Positions 46,996-53,459 of a stretch of 64,000 bases of DNA are shown here, one piece after another. Under the pieces are notes generated by a model, which was not told where the DNA came from, searched no databases, and saw only the letters and a program-made list of their open reading frames with translations. Each line of letters opens with the position of its first letter. The first letter of the stretch is position 1. Origin of the DNA: CAWEDP01 sp963807925 (GTDB lineage Bacteria; Acidobacteriota; Vicinamibacteria; Vicinamibacterales; CAVVIG01); contig CAWEDP010000002.1 of assembly GCA_963807925.1 (NCBI GenBank), forward strand, positions 1,240,001 through 1,304,000. The letters run 5' to 3'. Both the position numbers and the translations under genes were made by a program.

Positions 46996-47025
46996 TTGTC
47001 AATCGTGAATCGCAAAGTGTAGATT
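46996..47025 (+). promoter_or_regulatory. Promoter of tRNA-Gly
   Basis: TTGTCA (46996-47001) and TAGATT (47020-47025), 18-base spacer, 22 bases before the tRNA. Confidence 0.65.
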
Positions 47026-47047
47026 ACGTGAGGTTGCCCTCGCGTCG

Positions 47048-47121
47048 GCGGGCTTAGCATAGTGGTAATGTCCTGGCTTCCCAAGCCAGTTAGACGGGTT
47101 CGATCCCCGTAGCCCGCTCCA
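47048..47121 (+). tRNA. tRNA-Gly (CCC)
   Basis: A full cloverleaf: acceptor gcgggct/agcccgc, D-arm gcatagtggtaatg, anticodon stem ctggc/gccag with loop ttcccaa (anticodon CCC), T-arm cgggt-tcgatcc-ccg, discriminator T and encoded CCA. It marks the boundary between conserved genes and the degraded accessory island; no duplicated 3' end was found downstream. Confidence 0.95.
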
Positions 47122-47279
47122 GCAGCCCAATCGCATCTTCGGCGGCTGCCGGACTCCTTCGCAATGAAACACGTCGGTTCTCGGGCGCCGAGGCAGGTGT
47201 ACATGCGAGCGCCCCGCCGTGATCTCAAGTCTGCGCGCGGGTATTTCTCGCGACTGGATTCTGATCAAGGAGGTGTCGC

Positions 47280-47479
47280 ATGCCAGCCGACAGGCGGACG
47301 AACTGTAGCGAGGAGAACGACCAGATCCAAGACTCGTGACCGGGAAACGTCCTTCAGTATTCCACGCCGGGCAGCACTGGCTCTCGCTCCTCTTGTCTGG
47401 CTGGTGGCGGTTCCGCTAAGCCACGGCGTCGTGCCGTGGGCGGCCTCGCTGCTGGGGCGGCGATACGGCTGGCAGGACC
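47280..47479 (+). pseudogene. Isoprenylcysteine methyltransferase-like gene, 5' part split by IS21
   Basis: The part before the IS carries hydrophobic ICMT-type sequence: RRAALALAPLVWLVAVPLSH, then SLLGRRYGWQD, where family members go on with RPG..WN. The rest of the gene appears after the IS at 50218. AAGGAGGTG precedes ATG 47280, but that frame ends after 19 codons and the homologous frame is another one, so the 5' end is also shifted. Family assignment comes mainly from the right-hand part. Confidence 0.6.
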
Positions 47480-47484
47480 TGTCG

Positions 47485-47570
47485 GTTTTCAAAACCTATG
47501 GACCCCGGCGTAACGACTTTTTCAAAACCTTTCCCCCTCTGAGCTGAGAGTTTTTCAAAACCTTTCCCCC
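47485..47570 (+). repeat. Iterated left-end repeats of the IS21 element
   Basis: Three copies of a (t)tttcaaaacct unit at exactly 33-base spacing: a partial one at 47485-47497, and two of a perfect 20-mer (tttttcaaaacctttccccc) at 47518-47537 and 47551-47570. The same 20-mer is inverted at 50169-50188. Such arrays are transposase-binding sites in IS21 relatives. Confidence 0.8.
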
Positions 47571-47634
47571 CCTCGTCTGACCGCGCGATAACGGTCTCTG
47601 GTCCCGGGCTTTAGCCCGTGGCGGGAGGCCCTGG

Positions 47635-49202
47635 ATGTATCGCGAGGTCAGGATGGTCGAAATCACGGAAGTGCTCCGTCTCTGGCGGGCTGGCGTGCCG
47701 AAGAAGCGCTTCGCCGCGCGGCTGGGGCTGGATCCCAAAACGGTTCGGCGGTACGTCACGGTGGCAGAAGGCACCGGGCTGCGCGTCGGCGACGAGGCCG
47801 TCAGCGAGATGCGCTCCGCGACGTGCTGCTCGCGCTGCATCCCGCCGGCGGGCGGCCGCGCGGCGATGACTGGGACCGCTGTCGCGCGCAGCAGGAGGCG
47901 ATTCGCAGCTGGTTGAAGGACGGTCTGCGGTTAACGAAGATTCGCAAGCTGCTCGTGCGGCAGGGCATCGAGCTGCCGTATCCGACGCTGTATCGGTTCG
48001 CGGTCCTTGAGCTCGGGTTCGGGCGCACGACGCCGACAATGCCGGTCGCCGACGGCGAGGCGGGCGAAGAGGTCCAGCTCGATACCGGCTGGGTCGGGTG
48101 GCTCACGCTGCTCGGCGGCAAGCGGCGCTTCCGCGCCTGGATCTTCACCGCCGTCCGATCCCGCCACCGCTTCGTCTATCCGACGTTTGAGGAGACCACC
48201 GCACGTGCGATTGAAGCGTACGAAGCCGCGTGGGACTTCTTCGGCGGCGTCTTCAAAGTGCTGATCCCCGATAACACGTCGGCGATCATCACGCAGGCAG
48301 ACCCGCTCACACCGCACCTCACGCTCGCGTTTCTTGAGTACGCGCAGGCGCGTGGATTCCACATCGATCCGGCCCGCGTGCGCCATCCCCGCGACAAAGG
48401 CCGTGTCGAGCGGGCCGTGCAGACGGTACGCGACGACTGCTTTGCCGGCGAGATTCTCGCGACTCTCGATGACGCGCGCACGCACGCGGTGCACTGGTGC
48501 TGCGAGGACTACGGCCTGCGACGGCACAGTCGGACGCAGCGCGCCCCACGCGAGCATTTCGAGACGGAGGAGCAGCCCGTGCTGCTCCCGTCGCCGGCGA
48601 CCGCCTATGACATTCCGCCGTGGAGCGAGCCAAAGGTCGCACGCGACCAGCACGTCCAGGTCGCCAAGGCCCTGTATTCGGTGCCGCGCCACTTCGTCGG
48701 CCGCACGCTGCGCGCCCGCGCCGATCAGCAGACCGTGCGCGTGTACGACGGCCGCACACTGATCAAGACGCACGCGCGTCAGGCGCCGGGTGGACGCGCC
48801 ACCGACCCCGCCGATTTCCCCGCCGAGCGGAGCGTCTACGCCTTGCGCGATGTCGACGCCCTGCGCCGGCAGGCCGCGAGTTACGGCGACGCGGTTGGGC
48901 GCTTCGCCGCCGCTGTGCTCGAGGGGCCGTTGCCCTGGACACGGATGCGGCGTGTCTACGCGCTGCTCGGGCTCGCGCGTCGCTACGGCGCCGCACGTGT
49001 GGATGACGCGTGCGAGATCGCGCTGGCCGCCGACATGCTCGACGTGCATCGTCTCAAACGGATGCTCGCGCTCGGCCAGGCGCCGCCCGCCGGCGCACCG
49101 GCGCGCGTGATTCCGCTCGGCCGCTTTCTCCGCCCCGCCAGTCAGTACGCCTTACCGCTACCTGTCGCCGACCGATCCGTTTCCGAAGGAGAGTCCGAAT
49201 GA
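47635..49202 (+). CDS. istA: IS21 transposase IstA (apparent -1 frameshift)
   Basis: The first frame encodes the N-terminal HTH (VEITEVLRLWRAGVPKKRFA, RLGLDPKTVRRY). The rest continues in the -1 frame from about 47808 (DALRDVLLALHPAGG) through an rve DDE integrase core: QLDTGWVGWLTLLGG, a VLIPDN segment, and RVRHPRDKGRVERAVQTVRDD. The C-terminal Mu-like barrel follows (LYSVPRHFVGRTLRARA). Whole length would be ~520 residues, normal for IstA. The stop overlaps the istB ATG. The shift may be a mutation or an error; it is not a known programmed site in this family. Confidence 0.85.
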
Positions 49203-49972
49203 CCACCACTGAGATCATCGGTCCCGATCTGAAAACCGTCCTCCGTCGCTTAAAGCTCGGACGCATGCTCGACACGCTGCCTGAGCGCGTGCTCCTCGCG
49301 CGCCAGCAAAAGATGCCGCATCAAGATTTCCTGTTGCTCGCCCTCGGCGATGAGGCGACACGCCGCGACAGTCTGGCCGTCGCTCTGCGCGTGCAGCGCG
49401 CGCGGCTCGATCCCGCGATGCACTTGGACGCATGGGATCCGACCGCCAAGGTCACCTTCGATCGCGCGCTGCTCAATGAGCTCACGACACTGAGGTTTCT
49501 CGACGCCCATGCGCACGTCGCCATCGTGGGTCCCGTTGGCGTCGGCAAAACGTTTCTCGCTCACGCGCTCGGCCACATCGCGTGTCGGCGCGGCCGCAGC
49601 GTCCTCGCGGTGCGCACCGACCAGATGCTGAAGACGCTGAAGCACGCGCGTCTCGATCACAGCTATGAAGCCGAATTCCGAAAACTGCTCGCCGTCGACC
49701 TGCTGATCCTTGATGACTTTGCGCTCGACACGCTCGACCCGACGGAGAGTCGCGACCTGTACGAGATCCTGCTCGAACGCCATCGCGCCGGGTCGATCAT
49801 CGTCACGTCGAATCGCGGGCCGGACGAGTGGCTCGTGACCTTCGCCGATCCGATTCGCGCACAGAGCGGCATCGATCGCTTTACGAGCAACGCGTACGAC
49901 GTGGTCATCGACGGCGAATCGTACCGCAGCCGGCTGAAGCCGACGCTGACCAAGGAGCGCCGACCGGCGTGA
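49199..49972 (+). CDS. istB: IS21 helper ATPase IstB
   Basis: A 257-residue AAA+ ATPase related to DnaA/DnaC that regulates IstA target choice. N-terminal helical region (LKLGRMLDTLPERVLLARQQ), Walker A VGPVGVGKTF, Walker B DLLILDDFALD and sensor SIIVTSNRGPDEW. The ATG overlaps the istA stop (ATGA), as usual in IS21. Confidence 0.95.
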   Translation: MTTTEIIGPDLKTVLRRLKLGRMLDTLPERVLLARQQKMPHQDFLLLALGDEATRRDSLAVALRVQRARLDPAMHLDAWDPTAKVTFDRALLNELTTLRFLDAHAHVAIVGPVGVGKTFLAHALGHIACRRGRSVLAVRTDQMLKTLKHARLDHSYEAEFRKLLAVDLLILDDFALDTLDPTESRDLYEILLERHRAGSIIVTSNRGPDEWLVTFADPIRAQSGIDRFTSNAYDVVIDGESYRSRLKPTLTKERRPA

Positions 49973-49996
49973 GCGGCCGTGGAAATGGCGCCGCCA

Positions 49997-50054
49997 TGGA
50001 AACCACAGAACGGTTTCCACAGCGGCTTGGAAATCTCGCACAGAACGCGAGATT
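49997..50054 (+). other. Two hairpins with identical ACAGAAC loops
   Basis: TGGAAACC-ACAGAAC-GGTTTCCA (49997-50019, 8-bp perfect stem) is followed after 12 bases by AATCTCGC-ACAGAAC-GCGAGATT (50032-50054, 8-bp perfect stem). The stems differ but the seven-base loops are identical. They lie 25 bases after istB, inside the IS. Confidence 0.7.
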
Positions 50055-50217
50055 CCTACATTCCCACCGCCGATCATCGCTATCAGACGGAAGACGAACG
50101 CAAGGAGGACTGGACAGCGGGAACGGATTCGGGCAGGCTCAACGCGCGATCAGACGAAGGGAACTCCGGGGGGAAAGGTTTTGAAAAACCGGGGTCCATA
50201 CCTTCTGCTAACCGACA

Positions 50218-50580
50218 GCCCCGGTACCCCGGGCGCTGGAACTTGATGGGGCTTGTGCCGATCGCAGGAGGAGTCATTTTTCATGTGGCTCATGGTGGTC
50301 GGAATCCGTGAAGCCGCGAGACTTCCCGCGCGTGTAGAGTTGGACTGGGCACCAAAGATCTTGATCGAGCGAGGGCCGTACGCGTTCAGCCGCCATCCGA
50401 TGTATCTCGCCGACCTGGCACTGTGGCTTGGCTGGGCCATCACGTTTGGCAGCTTCACGGTGCTGGCCGGCTTCACCATTTTGTGTGTTGCCGTACATCG
50501 CCTAGGACCGGAGAGAGGAACGAGACTTGGAGGCTAAGTTTGGCGACCACTACCGCGAATACATGAAGAGATACCCCGCT
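50218..50580 (+). pseudogene. Isoprenylcysteine methyltransferase-like gene, 3' part
   Basis: After the IS the reading resumes with RYPGRWNLMGLVPIAGG, shifts frame at about 50275-50283, and continues MWLMVVGIREAARLPARVELDWAPKIL with the ICMT signature GPYAFSRHPMYLADLALWLG. A second shift near 50510 gives RDLEAKFGDHYREYMKR, the family C-terminus. ICMT-like membrane enzymes methylate carboxyl groups or, in bacteria, often lipids. With an IS and at least two shifts the gene is dead. Confidence 0.72.
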
Positions 50581-50634
50581 GGCTGCGAATTCGCTCGCGA
50601 CTCGCAAGTATTGAACGGTGAGATTCGATGCGCG

Positions 50635-50685
50635 GCCCAACACGCCGCTGGAGCCGGCCGCTGACAAGTGCGTCGGCTCAGCGGC
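50635..50685. repeat. attC-like imperfect palindrome
   Basis: GCCCAAC (50635-50641) fits the RYYYAAC core of an integron attC R'' box. It is followed by arms gccgctggagccg (50644-50656) and cggctcagcggc (50674-50685), pairing over 12 bp with one unpaired G and a 17-base loop. The matching GTTRRRY box is absent, so it is at most a remnant. Confidence 0.4.
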
Positions 50686-50707
50686 AAGTCCGCCAGGCGT
50701 CACTTCT

Positions 50708-50842
50708 CGTTTGCAGTTCGTCCATCCATGGCTTGTGGCAGCGTTGCGGCGTGATCCCGATGCGATTCGCGCCGGCGAGTTGTGGCGACTCGTGACGGCT
50801 CTATTTGATCGAGCGCAAGCAGGTCGGATGCGCCCGCTGTGA
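50708..50842 (+). pseudogene. Rhomboid-like protease fragment
   Basis: About 44 codons resembling the start of a rhomboid family protein (WLVAALRRDPDAIRAGELWR, then LVTALF, where members go on with a long membrane domain). The frame stops after LF...GRMRPL and none of the Ser/His core is present. The assignment is tentative because only one conserved block survives. Confidence 0.4.
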
Positions 50843-50876
50843 TCGGTCTGAAGTTGTCGACCGATGATCGCGAAAT

Positions 50877-51187
50877 TCATTGCTCGACGAGGCGCCGCGC
50901 CGCCAGCCAGTTGGCGAACACCACCGCATCGGAGAGCGACGTTCCTCCGGTGAAGATCGCGCCCGCGGCCTCGATGTCACCGCCGAGATCCAGCAGGGCA
51001 TCGAAATGCCCAGGCCAGTCGGTAGCCATGTGGACCATCGAACGCCCGACGCCATCCGCACCGACGATTCGCGCGTTCGCGAGGCCGGGATCGTCCGACA
51101 ACAGTTGGCGGAGCGCCGCGAGGTCGCCGGTATGGATCGCCTTGGTGATTGAAATCGCGACCGGAGCTGCCGCGGTCGCTCCGCATG
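50877..51187 (-). pseudogene. Ankyrin-repeat protein fragment with internal deletion
   Basis: Minus-strand frame reading ISITKAIHTGDLAALRQLLS, then GRSMVHMATDWPGHF fused directly to DALLDLGGDIEAAGA, SLSDAVVFANWLAARRLVEQ and a stop. In ankyrin proteins a repeat would separate the PGHF and DALLD blocks, so about 35 residues appear deleted. No start codon lies before the first repeat; a TTG at 51101 is internal. Upstream it abuts the duplicated FG-GAP tail. Confidence 0.6.
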
Positions 51188-51207
51188 TCAGCGATCCTTG
51201 GCGGGGA

Positions 51208-51311
51208 GTTCAGCGCTACTGGCCGGGCAGGCGGCCGACCGGTCTGTCGCCGCTGGCGCCCCAGGCGACCGCGTCCGCGCCGCCGGCCGCGTACTGCGTG
51301 AACCAGACCCC
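51208..51311 (-). pseudogene. Duplicated 3' tail of the FG-GAP gene
   Basis: About 104 bases match 53452-53555 with roughly six differences. On the minus strand they encode GVWFTQYAAGGADAVAWGAS, DRPVGRLPGQ and a stop, the end of the FG-GAP protein downstream. The match begins at gttcagcgc and ends after gccgcc. Confidence 0.85.
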
Positions 51312-51312
51312 A

Positions 51313-51460
51313 CTCGGCCGCCGACAGCACGCCTTCCTTTTCGTCCGTCCCGCGGCGCGCCGCGTGATATTGGCCGTCCAGAAACAGGTACGCGACCGGC
51401 AGATCGCTGAGATCCCGTCGGCGCCAGGTCTCGAATTCCTGGTTCAACGCTCGGTGGTAC
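51313..51460 (-). pseudogene. Mutator/IS256-type transposase fragment (middle part)
   Basis: A minus-strand stretch encoding ALNQEFETWRRRDLSDLPVA and YLFLDGQYHAARRGTDEKEG, the second-Asp region of a Mutator-type transposase. It ends abruptly at the FG-GAP tail and is open only briefly upstream. The C-terminal part of a similar transposase lies at 52617 on the other strand. Confidence 0.65.
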
Positions 51461-51612
51461 TCTCTTCATGGCGTTGATCTCCTCTCCGGCCCCGCTTCAA
51501 CGGAGCCGCCTGGTTTGAGTCACCAGGAGGATACCAACGCCTCTTTTGCTTTTACAGGAAGTTTAGGACGTCACCTAATCACCCCGAGCAGAAGTTTAGA
51601 GGAGCAGTGCGC

Positions 51613-52308
51613 ATGAGCGACTTGTATGCAGCCTCGCTCGCGGTTCGGTATGCCGCCAGCGCGCGGCTTGGAACGACACAAATCATGGACGAGTACTGGC
51701 CCGGCGGCGGCGGAGGGGCAGCGAATGCCTTCCTCGTCGCGGTTGGGCCGAGTCCGGGGGGCGAGTCAGCCACGGCAGACAACGTCCGCTACGGCTTGAC
51801 CGGCAAACCGAAGCGGCTCGGTCCCGCGGCGATGAACTACGACTGGCCCGGGAAGGACGGGCGGCGGTCTGGCGCAGGCACGAAATGGCAGGCGTTCGCG
51901 TCGGGGATTCTGGGGAGTGACGCGCACGCCCGTGCGCTGATGGCGTTGCTGAACCTTGTGCCGATGTATGCCCCGGATGGCTCCACGGTGCCGACGGCGG
52001 GCTTTGACACGAGCTTTCGGGTCGTGATCTGGCCCGCGATCCTGACAACGCAGCCGCGGCTGGTCTGCGCGGTGACGAATGCCGTGTGGGAGACCATGGC
52101 AACGACGCTGACGCCGCACGCCCTTCAGTGTGCGGCGAATCCATATGCGGCGGTCGCGTTCGCGCAGCGTCGGCAGATGCTGGTGGGCGTGCCCGAGGTG
52201 CCGTGGCCGATCTGCGTGTTCCAGTCCGTGCGGCACCCGAACTATCTCAGTGGCGCCCATCGGACCGCGCTCGGGGACGCCTGCCAATGGTTTCTCAGTC
52301 GGTCATGA
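51613..52308 (+). CDS. Unrecognised protein, 231 residues
   Basis: An intact frame with GGAG eight bases before ATG 51613 (GTG 51607 is alternative). I do not recognise the family. Features seen: a Gly run (WPGGGGGAANAF) near residue 35, tryptophans in NYDWPGKDGR and FRVVIWPAIL, and a C-terminal ICVFQSVRHPNYLSG. There is no signal peptide and no membrane helix. It sits between transposase and intron remnants, and its codon use is less GC-biased than that of the core genes, so it was probably acquired. Being intact among broken neighbours, it may be selected or recently arrived. Confidence 0.55.
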   Translation: MSDLYAASLAVRYAASARLGTTQIMDEYWPGGGGGAANAFLVAVGPSPGGESATADNVRYGLTGKPKRLGPAAMNYDWPGKDGRRSGAGTKWQAFASGILGSDAHARALMALLNLVPMYAPDGSTVPTAGFDTSFRVVIWPAILTTQPRLVCAVTNAVWETMATTLTPHALQCAANPYAAVAFAQRRQMLVGVPEVPWPICVFQSVRHPNYLSGAHRTALGDACQWFLSRS

Positions 52309-52616
52309 CAAAGCCACTGAGAGCATGCAATCGAGTGGGGTGCTCACGCCGCGACCAGTTTGAACGGGCTGGCCTGTGCACGTTGCACGGGACCGTTGCG
52401 CACACGTGCTGAATGCCGCCGGGGGACGGCTCTCGGAGAGGCGTATGAGGGAAAACTTCACGTACGGTTCGATGAGGGGGTGCTGGAGACGGAGACGACG
52501 GTCCGCTCGAGCGGGACACTCGCCCGAAATGGGAGAAACGGCCTGGGCTCGCACGACCTGCCACGTCCACCGCGCCAGCGCCCTACGGCGAGACTGCCTC
52601 GGCCGTCGAGCAGCCA
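52309..52616 (+). other. Non-coding remnant stretch with a group II intron 3' end
   Basis: No credible gene. The only recognisable part is a degenerate domain V (52438-52470). Translation of it (GKLHVRFDEGV) is the usual false protein from these RNAs. The rest up to the transposase fragment is unassigned. Confidence 0.5.
52438..52470 (+). ncRNA. Degenerate group II intron domain V
   Basis: gaggcgtatgagg-gaaa-acttcacgtacggttc resembles the intron domain V hairpin, ending TACGGTTC. The catalytic AGC triad reads AGG and one stem pair is lost, so it should be inactive. No reverse transcriptase gene is nearby. Confidence 0.6.
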
Positions 52617-52920
52617 CGGGCGCGGTTCACCAAAAAGTTTCGGCTGCGGTGCCCGGCGGTCGTCGAGAGTCTGCAGGAAGCCGGCGACGATCTGTTCACA
52701 TTTCTGGGCTTTCCCGCGTCGCAGTGGAAGGCGCTGCGCACCACCAATGCGCTCGAGCGCATCAACGGAGAGTTTCGCCGCCGCACGAAGACGCAAGCGA
52801 GTTTGCCGGGCCAAGACGCCGTCCTCTTGCTGCTGTTTGGTCTGCTCCGCACGCGGCCAGATCAAGCTGCGAGTTCTGGATGGCTACAAGGATATGAAGG
52901 AGGTGAAAAAGGCAGCGTAG
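52617..52920 (+). pseudogene. Mutator/IS256-type transposase, C-terminal fragment
   Basis: Plus-strand frame with VVESLQEAGDDLFTFLGFPA, then WKALRTTNALERINGEFRRR and DAVLLLLFGLLR, the conserved C-terminal block with the catalytic Glu (ERIN). One shift near 52850 gives GQIKLRVLDGYKDM and the TAG at 52918. The N-terminal two thirds are missing. A fragment of similar type lies at 51313-51460 on the opposite strand, so the element was rearranged. Confidence 0.75.
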
Positions 52921-53040
52921 CTCACATCATCATGCCGGATGATGACGCGCTGAACTTTTCCACCAATTGACAGACACGGCCCCGCCTTAACCGATTAGGA
53001 TGACTGTCGAGAACGCCGAGACATAGTGAGGACCGAACAA

Positions 53041-53425
53041 ATGGCCAAAGTCAGTCATATGGTGCTGCCCGTCTCCGACGTGCGCAAATCGCGTGATTGG
53101 TACGTGGACAAACTGGGTTTCACAATCGAACGCGAACATGAAGGAGTCCAGGGGATCAGAGATCAATCGGGTTTGACGATCTTTCTTCAGAAAGTCGCGG
53201 GTAGTTTACCTGGTCACAAAATCACTCTGACGATTCAAGTCGACAACGTCGACAGCAAGTACCGAAGAACTTGCGAATCTCGGTGTGGCATTCATCAGTC
53301 CACCAAAGCTCCAATTCTGGGGCTATGGCGCCGAGGCTCTGGACCCAGACGGGTACACGAATCACTTATGGGATGAAGTCACCATGAACAGGGCCGTGCG
53401 AGAAGCGGCAGGCAAGCGAGACTGA
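53041..53425 (+). pseudogene. VOC-family (glyoxalase-like) protein, frameshifted
   Basis: ATG 53041 begins KVSHMVLPVSDVRKSRDWYV and DKLGFTIEREHE, a glyoxalase/bleomycin-resistance fold. At about 53262 the frame shifts; homology continues with EELANLGVAF, WGYGAEALDPDGYTNHLWDE and stops at TGA 53423-53425. One extra base or two missing bases explain it. Metal ligands (His, Glu) of the fold are split between the frames. Lower GC than the core genes. Confidence 0.75.
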
Positions 53426-53459
53426 GACGCACAATAGTCTATCAAACGGCAGTTCAGCG

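Larger units (their letters stand above)
47480..50217 (+). mobile_element. IS21-family insertion sequence
   Basis: A 2,738-bp element coding istA and istB. The ends are TGTCGG...CCGACA; the outer ~29 bases of each end align (TGTCGGTT, then CA.AA, then TATGGACCCCGG). Inside the left end are iterated repeats, one of which is found inverted near the right end (50169-50188). No clean target duplication is seen: GGACC flanks the left side and GCCCC the right. It interrupts the ICMT-like gene. Because istA is frameshifted, the element may be inactive or read through. Confidence 0.82.

Noticed and set aside
47164..47547. Intact 127-codon gene after the tRNA
   Set aside because: It runs into the IS end; the conserved part continues beyond the IS, so it is half of a split gene.
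47475..50222. Target-site duplication of the IS21 element
   Set aside because: GGACC on the left and GCCCC on the right do not match, so I cannot claim a duplication.
50977..51447. 156-codon minus-strand frame beginning NQEFETWRRR
   Set aside because: Only the first ~40 codons are transposase; the rest is out-of-frame FG-GAP tail and ankyrin sequence.
51509..51527. Hairpin cctggt-ttgagtc-accagg before the unrecognised gene
   Set aside because: A 6-bp stem without a T run is too weak to call a terminator or a riboswitch.
52360..52920. 186-codon frame starting MNGLACARCTGPL
   Set aside because: It is a false joining of the group II intron domain V translation and an out-of-frame transposase; only its last ~20 codons belong to a real family.
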